This document shows positions 26,575-35,396 of a stretch of 55,317 nucleotides of DNA, piece by piece. This DNA comes from Azospirillaceae bacterium (GTDB lineage: Bacteria; Pseudomonadota; Alphaproteobacteria; Azospirillales; Azospirillaceae). The stretch is from contig DASQNC010000066.1 of assembly GCA_035645145.1 (NCBI GenBank), positions 1 through 55,317 of the forward strand, given 5' to 3'. The notes below the pieces were generated by a model. That model was not told where the DNA came from. It saw only the letters and a list, made by a program, of their open reading frames with translations, and ran no database searches. The position numbers were made by a program, and so were the translations under genes. Positions within the stretch are counted from its first letter, which is position 1, and every line of letters begins with the position of its first letter.

Positions 26575-28689
26575 TCAGATCTGCCCCAGGGTTTTGATCT
26601 TGGCCTTGGGGTGGATCTCGTTCTGGGACATCACGATGGTCTGGGGGCGGAACCGTTCGACGATGGAGCGGACATAGGCACGGATACCGGGACTGGTCAG
26701 CAGCACCGGGCTTTCGCCCATGTTGGCGAACTTCTCGAAATTGCTGCGAATGGTAGTCATGAATTGCTGGAGGCGTGAGGGCGACATCGACAGTTGCCGG
26801 TCGTCGCCATCGCCCACGAGCGCCTCGGCGAAGGCCTGCTCCCACTCCGGCGAAAGGATCAGCAGCGGGATGAAGCCGCTCGGTCCGGTGTTCGCGTCCG
26901 ACAACTGGCGCGCGAGGCGCGCCCGGACATGCTCCGTGATCGAGCTGATGTTGCGGGTGTAGCCCGACGCCTCGGCGATGCCCTCCAGAATGGTGGGCAG
27001 GTCGCGGATCGACACCCGCTCGGACAGCAGGTTCTGAAGCACCCGTTGCAGGCCGCCGATGGTGATGTGCTGCGGGATGATGTCGGCCACCAGCTTTTGG
27101 TGAACCTTGTCCATCTCGTCCAGCAGCTTCTGCGTCTCGGCGTAGGAGAGGAGTTCCGCCATGTGATCGCGCACCAGCTCGGTCAGGTGGGTGACGACCA
27201 CGGTCGGCGGGTCGACGACGGTGTAGCCCTTGAACAGCCCTTCCTCGCGGTAGGTGTTGTCCACCCACATGGCGGGCAGGCCGAATGTCGGCTCGACCGT
27301 CTTTTCGCCGGGAAGCTGGATCTGGTCGCCGCGCGGGTCCATCACCAGCAGCATGTTGGGACGGATCTCGCCACGACCGGCCTCGATCTCCTTCACCCGG
27401 ATGACGTAGCTGTTGGGCGGGAGCTGCAGGTTGTCCTGGATGCGGACCGAAGGCATCACGAACCCCATCTCCGTCGCCATCTGGCGGCGCAATGCCCGGA
27501 TCTGGTCGGTCAGGCGGTTGCCTTGCTCGGTGTTGATGAGCGGCAGCAGGCCGTAGCCCAGTTCCATGCGCACGAGGTCGATCTGGAGCGCGGTGGAGAT
27601 CGGCTCTTCGGCGACCGGCGCCGGCTTCTGTTCGATTGCCAGCAGGGCCGCCTCCTGCTGCACCTTCTCCTCGCGCATGCGCGGCAGCTTGTAGGCGTAA
27701 TAGCCGGTCACACCCGCCAGTGCCAGGAACGGGAGCATCGGCATCCCCGGCAGCAGGGACAGCAGCACCAGCGTCGCGGAACTGAGGCCGAGACCCGCGG
27801 GGTGGCCCGACAACTGGCCGAAGATCTGCTTGTCGGTATCGACCTCGCTGGTGCCCTTGGTGGTCATGATACCGGCGGCGACCGACACGATCAGCGACGG
27901 AATCTGCGAGACCAGGCCGTCGCCGATGGTCAGCTTCGTGAAGGTGTCGGCGGCCTGCACGAAGGGCATGCCCTGCTGCCACATCGCCACGATCACGCCG
28001 ACGAGGACGTTGATGAGCGTGATGGCGAGGCCCGCCACGGCATCGCCGCGGACGAACTTCGACGCACCGTCCATGGAGCCGAGGAACTGGGATAGGTCGT
28101 CCAGGTCCGAGCGGCGCTTGCGGGCCTCGGCCTCGTCGATCAGGCCGGCCGACAGGTCCGCATCGATCGCCATCTGCTTGCCGGGCATGGCGTCGAGCGC
28201 AAAGCGCGCGGACACTTCCGCGATGCGTCCCGAACCCTTGGTGATGACGACGAAGTTCACCAGCGTCAGGATCGCGAAGACCGTGACGCCGATGATGAAG
28301 TTGCCGCTCATCACGAAGCCGGCGAAGGCGGCGATGATGCCGCCGGCGGCGTCGGGCCCCTCGTGGCCGTGGGTCAGGATGAGGCGCGTCGAAGACAGGT
28401 TCAACGAAAGCCGCAGCAGCGTCGAAATCAGGAGGATCGACGGGAAGGAGGTGAACTCCAGCGGCTTGCGGATGAAAATCGCCGTCATGAGGATCATGAC
28501 GGAGAACGTGATCGAAAGCGCCAGACCGAAGTCCAACAGCCATGTCGGCAATGGCATGATCATGACCACCAGGATCAAGCCGATGCCGATCGCCAGGCCG
28601 ATCTGGCCCGTCAGCACGTTGCCGCGCAGGAATCCCATTGCGCCGCCGAGGTCGAATCCGCCCCGTGTGCTGGTGGTCTGTTCTGTCAT
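26575..28689 (-). CDS. flhA: Flagellar type III export gate protein FlhA
   Basis: 704 aa. N-terminal membrane half (about 25-330) has eight hydrophobic helices and the FHIPEP-type segment FVRGDAVAGLAITLINVLVG (about 215-234). The cytoplasmic half (about 360-704) is the nonameric ring that receives FliI/J cargo; MWVDNTYREEGLFKGYTVVDP and LQRVLQNLLSERVSIRDLPTILE are well-conserved blocks. The length matches the family. ATG 28689 starts 26 bp after the flbD stop. It is part of the fli operon. Confidence 0.97.
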   Translation of the reverse strand: MTEQTTSTRGGFDLGGAMGFLRGNVLTGQIGLAIGIGLILVVMIMPLPTWLLDFGLALSITFSVMILMTAIFIRKPLEFTSFPSILLISTLLRLSLNLSSTRLILTHGHEGPDAAGGIIAAFAGFVMSGNFIIGVTVFAILTLVNFVVITKGSGRIAEVSARFALDAMPGKQMAIDADLSAGLIDEAEARKRRSDLDDLSQFLGSMDGASKFVRGDAVAGLAITLINVLVGVIVAMWQQGMPFVQAADTFTKLTIGDGLVSQIPSLIVSVAAGIMTTKGTSEVDTDKQIFGQLSGHPAGLGLSSATLVLLSLLPGMPMLPFLALAGVTGYYAYKLPRMREEKVQQEAALLAIEQKPAPVAEEPISTALQIDLVRMELGYGLLPLINTEQGNRLTDQIRALRRQMATEMGFVMPSVRIQDNLQLPPNSYVIRVKEIEAGRGEIRPNMLLVMDPRGDQIQLPGEKTVEPTFGLPAMWVDNTYREEGLFKGYTVVDPPTVVVTHLTELVRDHMAELLSYAETQKLLDEMDKVHQKLVADIIPQHITIGGLQRVLQNLLSERVSIRDLPTILEGIAEASGYTRNISSITEHVRARLARQLSDANTGPSGFIPLLILSPEWEQAFAEALVGDGDDRQLSMSPSRLQQFMTTIRSNFEKFANMGESPVLLTSPGIRAYVRSIVERFRPQTIVMSQNEIHPKAKIKTLGQI

Positions 28690-28714
28690 CCTGACCGGGC
28701 CTTATCCGTGTGGC

Positions 28715-30190
28715 TTAGGGGGTCGCGCCGTCGAGTTCCCCCTGGCCCGGGGGCGGGATGGGGACGCCTTCCTCGTTGTATTGCTTCAGCTTGTTGCGCA
28801 GCGTCCGGATCGAGATGCCGAGGATGTTCGCGGCATGGGTCCGGTTGCCCAGCGTGTGGTGCAGGGTTTCCAGGATCAGGTCGCGTTCCACGTCGGCGAC
28901 CGTGCGCCCCACCAGGGCCGCGGTGGGCCTTGCCGGGACGGCCTGGGATCCCGGGACGGACGGGTTGCCATGGGTGTAGGCGGCATGCGCGTTGGCATGT
29001 GCGTTGGACCGCGCCGCGGCGTGGTTGGCCGAAGGCGCCGCCAGAAGGGTGGTCGCCGCGACCAGGGCCTGTGCGGGATCCCGCGCCAGGGATTGGCCCG
29101 CCAGGATGATCGCGTCGGGTTCGATGACCTCGCCGCGGGTCAGCAGGACCGCACGGTGCATCGTGTTCTCGAGTTCACGCACATTGCCGCGCCAGTGATG
29201 GGCCAGGATCTTGGCGCGTGCCGACGGTGACAGGGTCCGCGCATCCACACCGTTGGACTCGGCGTACTTGGCCACGAAATGATCGGCCAGAATGGAAATG
29301 TCGGCCGGCCGTGCGCGCAATGGCGGAAGCTGCAGGTTGACCACGTTCAGCCGGAAATAGAGATCCTCGCGGAACGTGCCGTCCTCGACCGCCTGCTCCA
29401 GGTCGCGGTTCGAGGTCGCAATCAGCCGGATGTTCACCTTCACGGGATCGGTGCCGCCGACGCGGTCGATCTCCCGCTCCTGGATCGCGCGCAGCAGCTT
29501 GGCCTGCAGGCGGATGTCCATCTCGCTGATCTCGTCCAGGAGCAGCGTTCCGCCGTTGGCCTCCTCGAACTTGCCGATCCGCCGGGCGACCGCGCCCGTG
29601 AAGGCGCCCTTCTCGTGCCCGAACAGCTCGGATTCCAACAGATGCTCGGGGATGGCGGCGCAATTGACCGAAACGAACTTTTCGTTGGCGCGCCGGCTCT
29701 TCTTGTGGATGTAGCGCGCCATCACTTCCTTGCCGGTGCCGCTTTCCCCGGTGATGAGGACCGTGGCGTCCGACGGGGCGATCTGGTCCGTCATGCGCAG
29801 GATCGCCTGCATGGACGGGTCCGCGCTGATGAACTGGTTCGCCTCTTCGGCCACGGCCTCCAGGACGGCGGCGATCAGCTCCGCATCCGGGGGCAGGGGG
29901 ATGTACTCCTTGGCCCCGGCGCGGATGGCCCGCACGGCGGCCTGGGCATCCGTGCCCACCCCGCAGGCGACAACGGGAACGTGGATGCGTTCCGCCTTCA
30001 GACCTTCGACGAAGCGCGCGATGTCGAGTTTCACGTCGATCATCACCAGGTCGCCGCCCTGGCCGTTCCGAAGCGCCGCGATCGCACGGTCCACGGTCTC
30101 GATGTGGGCGACCTTGGCGCCCCGCTGCATCGCGATCTTCCCGGCGGCCGTGATGTGGCCTTCCAGCGTTCCGACGATCAGCAGGCGCAT
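28715..30190 (-). CDS. flbD: Sigma-54-dependent flagellar activator FlbD
   Basis: 491 aa. N-terminal receiver-like domain (1-115) keeps an aspartate at 52 (VMIDVKLD) but lacks the paired acidic residues near the start (MRLLIVGTLEGHI) and the conserved KP lysine (YIPLPP instead). Classical phosphorylation is therefore doubtful, as noted for FlbD in Caulobacter. AAA+ domain about 122-355 with Walker A GESGTGKE (148-155), GAFTGA (195-200), which contacts sigma-54, and LLLDEISEM. After a variable His/Asn/Ala linker, a Fis-type helix-turn-helix ends the protein (NRTHAANILGISIRTLRNKLKQY). It should activate the sigma-54 promoters of flgE, fliK and flgK. Confidence 0.95.
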   Translation of the reverse strand: MRLLIVGTLEGHITAAGKIAMQRGAKVAHIETVDRAIAALRNGQGGDLVMIDVKLDIARFVEGLKAERIHVPVVACGVGTDAQAAVRAIRAGAKEYIPLPPDAELIAAVLEAVAEEANQFISADPSMQAILRMTDQIAPSDATVLITGESGTGKEVMARYIHKKSRRANEKFVSVNCAAIPEHLLESELFGHEKGAFTGAVARRIGKFEEANGGTLLLDEISEMDIRLQAKLLRAIQEREIDRVGGTDPVKVNIRLIATSNRDLEQAVEDGTFREDLYFRLNVVNLQLPPLRARPADISILADHFVAKYAESNGVDARTLSPSARAKILAHHWRGNVRELENTMHRAVLLTRGEVIEPDAIILAGQSLARDPAQALVAATTLLAAPSANHAAARSNAHANAHAAYTHGNPSVPGSQAVPARPTAALVGRTVADVERDLILETLHHTLGNRTHAANILGISIRTLRNKLKQYNEEGVPIPPPGQGELDGATP

Positions 30191-30244
30191 GTCAAACTCC
30201 CGGGCCGTTCCGTACGGCCGTTCCCTACGGGTCGTTCCGGCCGG

Positions 30245-30556
30245 TCAGTTCCGGTCGGCCTTGATGATTTCCGTCATGGTGATGCCGAGACGGTCCTCGA
30301 CCACCACGACCTCGCCACGGGCGACGAGGCGGTTGTTGACATAGATGTCGATAGCCTCGCCGACCTTGCGGTCGAGTTCGAGGACGGCGCCGCGGCCCAG
30401 CTTCAGAAGCTGGCTGACCTTCATGGTCGCCTTGCCCAGCACGGCCGAGATCTGGACGGGAATGTCGTACACCGCCTCCAGGTCCTTGGCTTGGGAAGGG
30501 CCGAAATCGCCGCCGTGGTCGAGTTCGTTCAGGTTCAGGTTGTCGCTGTTCGCCAT
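30245..30556 (-). CDS. fliN: Flagellar motor switch protein FliN
   Basis: 103 aa SpoA-domain protein. After a short variable N-terminus comes VYDIPVQISAVLGKATMKVSQLLKLGRGAVLELDRKVGEAIDIYVN, the core of the switch C-ring protein. ATG 30556 has GAGGAAG upstream; a longer frame to 30826 overlaps fliH and is rejected. It forms the cytoplasmic C-ring with FliG and FliM. fliM itself is not in the window. Confidence 0.96.
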   Translation of the reverse strand: MANSDNLNLNELDHGGDFGPSQAKDLEAVYDIPVQISAVLGKATMKVSQLLKLGRGAVLELDRKVGEAIDIYVNNRLVARGEVVVVEDRLGITMTEIIKADRN

Positions 30557-30570
30557 GTCTTCCTCTCGCC

Positions 30571-31224
30571 TCAAGCGCCCGCGAGGATCCGCTGCGCGGC
30601 CGCATCCACATCCGCCCAGAACCGGGCCTCGTCCCGCGACGCGCTGCCGTCGCTCCACTCCACCTGTGCGTCGGACGGGCCGAGCCCTTCGTCCACGACC
30701 ACGCTGAGCGCGCCGCCGAAACCGCGCTGCTCGGCCAGTCGGGTCAGGTGCGCCGCAACCGCATCCGCCAGGACCGGGCCGATGCGGACGACGACGCGGG
30801 GTTCGTCCCGCAACTCCGCCAGACAATCCTGGATCATCGCCGCCACCTCATCGAGGCCGTGCCGGCGCGCCGTCTCGGGCAGCAGACGACGGGCAATGCC
30901 AAGGCCCAGCGCCGCGGCGGTCTCGATCCGGTCGCCGCGCATGCCATCCAGCGTATCGGCCAGCCGGCCGAGTTCGGTCGCGATCTGGCTCAATGCCATC
31001 GCCGACAGCCGCGCGGTCGTGTGCTGTTCGGCCGCCTGGCCTTCGGCCAGGCCAGCCATATGGCCTTCCTGCCGCGCGGCCTCGCAGGCGGCCTCGAACT
31101 CGGCCAAGGTGAAGGTGGGCTCCGGTTCCGGCTCCGGCTCGGCGGGCTCGACCGGGGCGGGCTCCGGCACCTCCTCCGCAGGGTCGAAGGAGTGCTCGAA
31201 CAGGAATTTGCGGATGGCGGCCAT
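30571..31224 (-). CDS. fliH: FliH-like flagellar export regulator
   Basis: 217 aa. The N-terminus is acidic and Pro/Glu-rich (PEPAPVEPAEPEPEPEP, about 21-37). A long helical stretch follows (about 40-130, with AACEAARQEGHMAGLAEGQAA, a G-x3-G pattern typical of FliH). The C-terminal part (about 140-217) resembles the peripheral-stalk-like domain. FliH binds FliI and restrains its ATPase. The call rests on position between fliG and fliN plus the GxxxG-containing helix, because overall conservation is low; in Caulobacter the corresponding gene is called flbE. Confidence 0.85.
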   Translation of the reverse strand: MAAIRKFLFEHSFDPAEEVPEPAPVEPAEPEPEPEPTFTLAEFEAACEAARQEGHMAGLAEGQAAEQHTTARLSAMALSQIATELGRLADTLDGMRGDRIETAAALGLGIARRLLPETARRHGLDEVAAMIQDCLAELRDEPRVVVRIGPVLADAVAAHLTRLAEQRGFGGALSVVVDEGLGPSDAQVEWSDGSASRDEARFWADVDAAAQRILAGA

Positions 31225-31243
31225 GGGGTCCTGCGTTCCGCGG

Positions 31244-32266
31244 TCAGTAGATCAATTGATCCTCGCCCTTGCCCTCGGACAGGAGGATTTCCCCCCTCGC
31301 CGCAAGGTCCTTGGCGGTCTGCACCATGTAGATCTGGGCCTCGTCCACGTCCTTGAGCCGGACCGGACCCATTGCAGCCATTTCCTCGCGCAGGAGCTTG
31401 GCCGCGCGCTCGGCCATGTTGGTGAAGAACAGATCGCGCACCGTTTCCGAGGCGCCCTTCAGGGCAAGCGCCAGCTTGGACTTCTCCACGTTGCGCAACA
31501 GTGTCTGGACACCCTGGGGATCGAGCTTCGACAGGTCCTCGAAGGTGAACATCAGCGCCTTGATGCGCTCGGCCGAGTCCCGGTTCCGCTCCTCCAATGC
31601 CGCCAGGAAGCGCTGTTCGGTCTGGCGGTCGAGATTGTTGAAGATCTCGGCCATCATCTCGTGGGCGTCGCGACGGTTGGTGCGTGCGAGGTTCGACATG
31701 AACTCGGTCCGCAGCGTGCGCTCGACGTCCTCCAGGACCTCCTTCTGCACCGCCTCCATGCGCAGCATGCGCATGACCACTTCCATGGCGAAGCTTTCGG
31801 GCAGCATGCCCAGGACGCGCGACGCGTGCTCGGGCTTGATCTTGGACAGCACCACCGCAACGGTCTGCGGGTACTCGTTCTTCAGGTAGTTGGCGAGCAC
31901 CACCTCGTTCACATTGCCCAGCTTGTCCCACATGGTCCGGCCGGCCGGACCACGGATCTCCTCCATGATCTGGTCGACCTTGTCCTTCTCAAGGACCTTG
32001 GTCAGCAGGCGCTCGGTGCTGTCGAAGGAGCCCACCAGCGAACCGGTGGACGACATCTGCTCCGCGAACTCGACGAACAGTCGCTCGATGATGTTCGCGC
32101 TGATCGTGCCCAGACTGGACATGGTCTGGGACAGCTCGCGGATCTCCTCGTCGTCCATATGCTGGAACAGGCGGGCCGCCTGCTCTTCGCCGACAGCCAG
32201 GAGGAAGATCGCCGCCTTTTCGGCGCCGGTGAGCGAGCGGTAGTCCTCGCGGACGCGCGTGGCCAT
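31244..32266 (-). CDS. fliG: Flagellar motor switch protein FliG
   Basis: 340 aa. N-terminal domain ([35 protein letters not shown]) binds FliF, the middle domain holds the EHPQ-like segment ([28 protein letters not shown]), and the C-terminal torque domain carries the charged face ([10 protein letters not shown]-type [11 protein letters not shown] and [25 protein letters not shown]). The length matches the family. ATG 32266 has AAGGAC upstream. It lies 24 bp after fliF in the same operon. Confidence 0.97.
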   Translation of the reverse strand: MATRVREDYRSLTGAEKAAIFLLAVGEEQAARLFQHMDDEEIRELSQTMSSLGTISANIIERLFVEFAEQMSSTGSLVGSFDSTERLLTKVLEKDKVDQIMEEIRGPAGRTMWDKLGNVNEVVLANYLKNEYPQTVAVVLSKIKPEHASRVLGMLPESFAMEVVMRMLRMEAVQKEVLEDVERTLRTEFMSNLARTNRRDAHEMMAEIFNNLDRQTEQRFLAALEERNRDSAERIKALMFTFEDLSKLDPQGVQTLLRNVEKSKLALALKGASETVRDLFFTNMAERAAKLLREEMAAMGPVRLKDVDEAQIYMVQTAKDLAARGEILLSEGKGEDQLIY

Positions 32267-32290
32267 GGCTGGTCCTTCTGTCTACGCGGG

Positions 32291-33955
32291 CTAGGCGTCC
32301 TGGTAGATCCAGTTCCGGAGGACGGAGACCGCCTCTTCCGGGTGTTTTTGCACGATTTCGCCGACCTTTCGCACCGAGGAGGCCCGGACGCGGCCCTCCA
32401 CACGGTTGATGTCGATCATCTGTTCGAAATCGTCCTCGGCCTCCGCGGCCTCCAGGGCGAGATCCTGGCTGAGCGCCGTATGCGGGCCGGTCAGCTGGGG
32501 TAGGGCGTTTTCCATGGCCAGAAGCTGGTCGGCGGCTTCCTCCGCACGGGCGGCCTGGGCCTCGAACATGCGGGCGATGAGTGGCCGGACGACCAGGAGG
32601 ATCACCAGCACCACCACGATGGCGAGCAGCACCATCTCGGCGATGTTGATGATGTCGTCGCGGCTCATCCCCATGAACACGCCCTGGTCGGCCGAGGGCA
32701 GCTGGTCCTCGGCCGTGGCGAAGCGCATGTTCACGACTTCGATGGTGTCGCCTCGGACCGGATCGAAGCCGATTGCGGACCGGACCAGCGCCTCGATCTG
32801 GCGCATTTCCTCCGGTGCGCGGGCGACGTACTGCGACTTGCCGTCGGGGCCGGGCTGGTAGCTGCCGTCGACGAGCACCGCGACGGACACGCGTCGGACC
32901 TGGCCCGGTTCGCGGACGTGGTCGCGCGTGGTGCGGCTGATTTCGAAGTTGGTGGTTTCCTCGGTGCGCGCCTGACGGTTGCGTGTGGCGGCACCGCTGC
33001 CCTGCGCCTCGGATTGGCTGCTCGGCAGTTGGTTCTGGACGGAAACATTGTCCAGCCCGTCGCGCTCGGAGCTCTCGTTGTGCTCGTTGACGGTCTGCGT
33101 CGAGCGCGGAACGCTGGACTCGGGATCGAAGATTTCGGACCGGGTCGCCACGCGGTCGAAGTCGAGGTCGACGGCAACCTCGGCGCGGACCCGGCCGAAG
33201 CCCAGCGAGCGCCCGAGCAGATCCTCGACCGTGCGGACCATCCGCTGCTCAAGGGCCTGGCGACGCTCCTGGGCATTGGCCTGAAGGGCTTCGGGGTTGT
33301 CGCTGCCGCTGCCGCGGGCAAGCAGGTTGCCACGCTCATCCACGATGGAGATGCGGCCCGGCTCCAGGTTCGGAACGGCCGTGGAGACGATGTGCTGGAT
33401 GGCCGAGACCTGCTCGCGGCTCAGCTGCTGCCCGGGACGCAGGCGCAGGAACACGCTGGCGGTTGCGGTCTGCCGCTCCCGGCTGAAGATTTCGCGCTTG
33501 GGCAGTACGAGATGGACGCGCGCCTGATGGATCGGTTGCAGCGTCTGGATGGTACGGGCCAGCTCGCCCTCGAGGGCGCGGAGCTGATTCACGTTCTGCA
33601 TGAACGTGGTGGTGCCGAATCCCTCGGGCTGGCTGAACAGCTCGTAGCCGACGGTGCCGCCGGAGGGCAGCCCCGCCTGGGCGAGTTGCATCCGGACCCG
33701 GCCGACCTCGGTTTCCGGAACCATGATCCGCCGGCCGTCCGCCTGGACGGTATAGGGCACCCGGAGCTGATCGAGCTTTTGGCCGATGGCTCCGGCATCG
33801 CGAGGATCCAGTTCGGTGTAGAGCAGCGCCATGTTGGGCCGCTGCAGATTGGTCGCCGCATAGACCAGGAAGCCGATCAATGCGACGGCAACGGCACCCA
33901 TGGCCGCGAGACGCGCGGGGCCGAGATTGCGAAGGCTCTGAAGCAGACCGTTCAC
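32291..33955 (-). CDS. fliF: Flagellar MS-ring protein FliF
   Basis: 554 aa, starting at GTG 33955 with GGAGAG upstream. There is a transmembrane helix at about 15-36 (LAAMGAVAVALIGFLVYAA), then periplasmic ring-building domains with YTELDPRDAGAIGQKLDQLRVPY and the LVLPKREIF block. The second membrane helix is at about 430-452 (MVLLAIVVVLVILLVV). The C-terminus (VGEIVQKHPEEAVSVLRNWIYQDA) is the FliG-binding tail. It is first in the long minus-strand operon running to the FliK-like gene. A palindrome matching those near the sigma-54 promoters lies about 110 bp upstream (34065-34079). Confidence 0.97.
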   Translation of the reverse strand: MNGLLQSLRNLGPARLAAMGAVAVALIGFLVYAATNLQRPNMALLYTELDPRDAGAIGQKLDQLRVPYTVQADGRRIMVPETEVGRVRMQLAQAGLPSGGTVGYELFSQPEGFGTTTFMQNVNQLRALEGELARTIQTLQPIHQARVHLVLPKREIFSRERQTATASVFLRLRPGQQLSREQVSAIQHIVSTAVPNLEPGRISIVDERGNLLARGSGSDNPEALQANAQERRQALEQRMVRTVEDLLGRSLGFGRVRAEVAVDLDFDRVATRSEIFDPESSVPRSTQTVNEHNESSERDGLDNVSVQNQLPSSQSEAQGSGAATRNRQARTEETTNFEISRTTRDHVREPGQVRRVSVAVLVDGSYQPGPDGKSQYVARAPEEMRQIEALVRSAIGFDPVRGDTIEVVNMRFATAEDQLPSADQGVFMGMSRDDIINIAEMVLLAIVVVLVILLVVRPLIARMFEAQAARAEEAADQLLAMENALPQLTGPHTALSQDLALEAAEAEDDFEQMIDINRVEGRVRASSVRKVGEIVQKHPEEAVSVLRNWIYQDA

Positions 33956-34064
33956 GGACGCTCGCTCTCCGAGGCGTTGCGCATAGTCGGGTATCGAGAA
34001 TCAGGGGCGCATGGCGTCAGGCCGTGGTCCGGGGACCGTCACCTGCGCCACCCTGATTCGTCGA

Positions 34065-34079
34065 CGGCAGTTTTTGCCC
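34065..34079. promoter_or_regulatory. Candidate FlbD site upstream of fliF
   Basis: CGGCA-GTTTT-TGCCC, one mismatch from the palindrome CGGCA-N5-TGCCG seen upstream of flgE/fliK and flgK. It lies 110-124 bp before the fliF start in a 243-bp gap with no gene. In Caulobacter FlbD represses fliF, so an autoregulatory site is plausible (inference). A sigma-54-like TGGG...TGC overlaps it, but with 9 bp instead of 10 between GG and GC. Confidence 0.45.
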
Positions 34080-34198
34080 ACCCGGAAGAAGCTAAGACTA
34101 TCCGATCGATACAGCAAGGGATTATTGATTACCCCCGTATCGTTCGAACCTTGTACTTCGTTGAATACGAAAATCGGGCCGGGAACCCGCTGTTTCGA

Positions 34199-34531
34199 TT
34201 ACCGGAGCGCGCCATGCATCTCGTCTATGCTCAGCGTCGCATCCCGGTAGTCCTTCAGACGGGTCACCCGCAGGCCGCGGACGCCGTGCGCGTCGATGAG
34301 ACGTTCCCAGGACCGGAATTCGTCTTCGGACAGGCGATAGCGGGCGCAGGCCTGTTGCAGGTCGATCAGACCGCCACGCACCGCCGCCACGACCTCGGCC
34401 TTGCGGCGGGTCACCCACCGTTCCGTTTCCGGGGGCGGAAGGTCGTCCATGGTGATGAGACGCCCATTCGGCCCCGGGACCGACTTGACAGGGCGGGACC
34501 TTAAACCATCCACCGCGGTCTGCGACGACAT
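34199..34531 (-). CDS. sciP: CtrA antagonist SciP (DUF1153)
   Basis: 110 aa helix-turn-helix protein. The DUF1153 core is unmistakable: PNGRLITMDDLPPPETERWVTRRKAEVVAAVRGGLIDLQQACARYRLSEDEFRSWERLIDAHGVRGLRVTRLKDYR. In Caulobacter SciP binds CtrA and blocks activation of CtrA targets, including flagellar genes. I start at ATG 34531 (MSSQTAVDG) after GGAAGGG; a 12-residue longer form is possible. It is on the same strand as fliF but 243 bp upstream of it. A CtrA-like box is found at 34595-34610. Confidence 0.93.
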   Translation of the reverse strand: MSSQTAVDGLRSRPVKSVPGPNGRLITMDDLPPPETERWVTRRKAEVVAAVRGGLIDLQQACARYRLSEDEFRSWERLIDAHGVRGLRVTRLKDYRDATLSIDEMHGALR

Positions 34532-34594
34532 TCTAAAAACCCTTCCACCCGAAGCTGTATCTACCACTATCGATAACGACTATCAGTGCGGAAG

Positions 34595-34610
34595 GTTAAC
34601 AAGATCTGAA
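34595..34610 (-). promoter_or_regulatory. Possible CtrA-binding box upstream of sciP
   Basis: On the minus strand it reads TTCA-N7-TTAAC, one mismatch from TTAA-N7-TTAAC, 64-79 bp before the sciP start. sciP is CtrA-activated in Caulobacter. Weak on sequence alone. Confidence 0.3.
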
Positions 34611-34632
34611 AAATGTCGCGCAAATCCCACGT

Positions 34633-34677
34633 ACGTCGCCCGCGCTGCGTGCATATGCATACAGGGCGGTGCGACGT
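34633..34677 (-). terminator. Imperfect hairpin after flgD
   Basis: ACGTCGCCCGC (34633-34643) pairs with GCGGTGCGACGT (34666-34677) with one bulged base. The loop holds the palindrome TGCATATGCA (34650-34659). It lies 24 bp past the flgD stop and has no T-run. Confidence 0.35.
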
Positions 34678-34700
34678 GTGCCGATGTGCGGTTGAGTGGC

Positions 34701-35378
34701 TTAGGCGGGCCTCAAGACGGCGAGAATATCGGCCAACTTCACCCGGGACTTGCCGAGCACCAGGGCGACGTCGCCGCCATCGTGCTCCACGGACTTGACC
34801 GTGCCGATGGTGCGCGGTCGGTATTCGATGTCCTTCCCCTGTGCGTCCTTCGCCTGCACGGCGAATTTGTAGACGCCTGCGGGGGCTGTGCTGCCATCCG
34901 CGCGTTTGCCGTCCCACTCCACGCGTTGGGTCTCGCCATCCGCACCTGGGGTGACGCTCAACGTCTGGACCGTCTTGCCGGTGGAATCGACGATCACGGC
35001 CTTGATCGACGCGGCCTTCTTGGAAAGGTCGAAGCCGAACTCGGCCTTGCCATCCGCCAGTTCCATCTGGTCGCCAACCGTTTCGACCCTCTTGCCGACA
35101 TAGCCCAGGGCCTCGCTGATGGACGAGGTCCGAATGGTGGCGATCAGGTCGTCCAGCTTCTGGTTCGACTTGATCTGCTGCTCGACGCCCGTGAACTGCA
35201 CCAGCTGCTGCGTGAACTGGGTCGGATCCTGCGGCTGCAGTGGATCCTGGTACTGCAACTGCGTGGTCAGCATCTTGAGGAACATGTCGGTGTTCTTCGA
35301 AAGCTGCTGAAGCGCGCTCTCGTTGGCGTTCGAGCCGGCGGTCTTGGGCGCGTTGCTCGGGGGCGTGATGGTCGTCAT
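34701..35378 (-). CDS. flgD: Flagellar hook assembly (capping) protein FlgD
   Basis: 225 aa. The N-terminal conserved block DMFLKMLTTQLQYQDPLQPQDPTQFTQQLVQFTGVEQQIKSNQKLDDL (about 31-78) is the export and cap region. The C-terminal part folds as Tudor/FnIII-like domains, with VEWDGKRADGSTAPAGVYKFAVQAKD. The length matches alphaproteobacterial FlgD. It lies 18 bp after fliK and is probably cotranscribed with it from the sigma-54 promoter at 36816-36831. It is a cap on which FlgE subunits assemble. Confidence 0.96.
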   Translation of the reverse strand: MTTITPPSNAPKTAGSNANESALQQLSKNTDMFLKMLTTQLQYQDPLQPQDPTQFTQQLVQFTGVEQQIKSNQKLDDLIATIRTSSISEALGYVGKRVETVGDQMELADGKAEFGFDLSKKAASIKAVIVDSTGKTVQTLSVTPGADGETQRVEWDGKRADGSTAPAGVYKFAVQAKDAQGKDIEYRPRTIGTVKSVEHDGGDVALVLGKSRVKLADILAVLRPA

Positions 35379-35396
35379 GGCGATCCGTACCTTTTC

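Noticed and set aside
34067-34080. Minus-strand TGGGCA...TGC before fliF as a sigma-54 promoter
   Set aside because: Only 9 bp separate GG and GC, one too few. The same bases are better explained by the palindrome CGGCA-N5-TGCCC.
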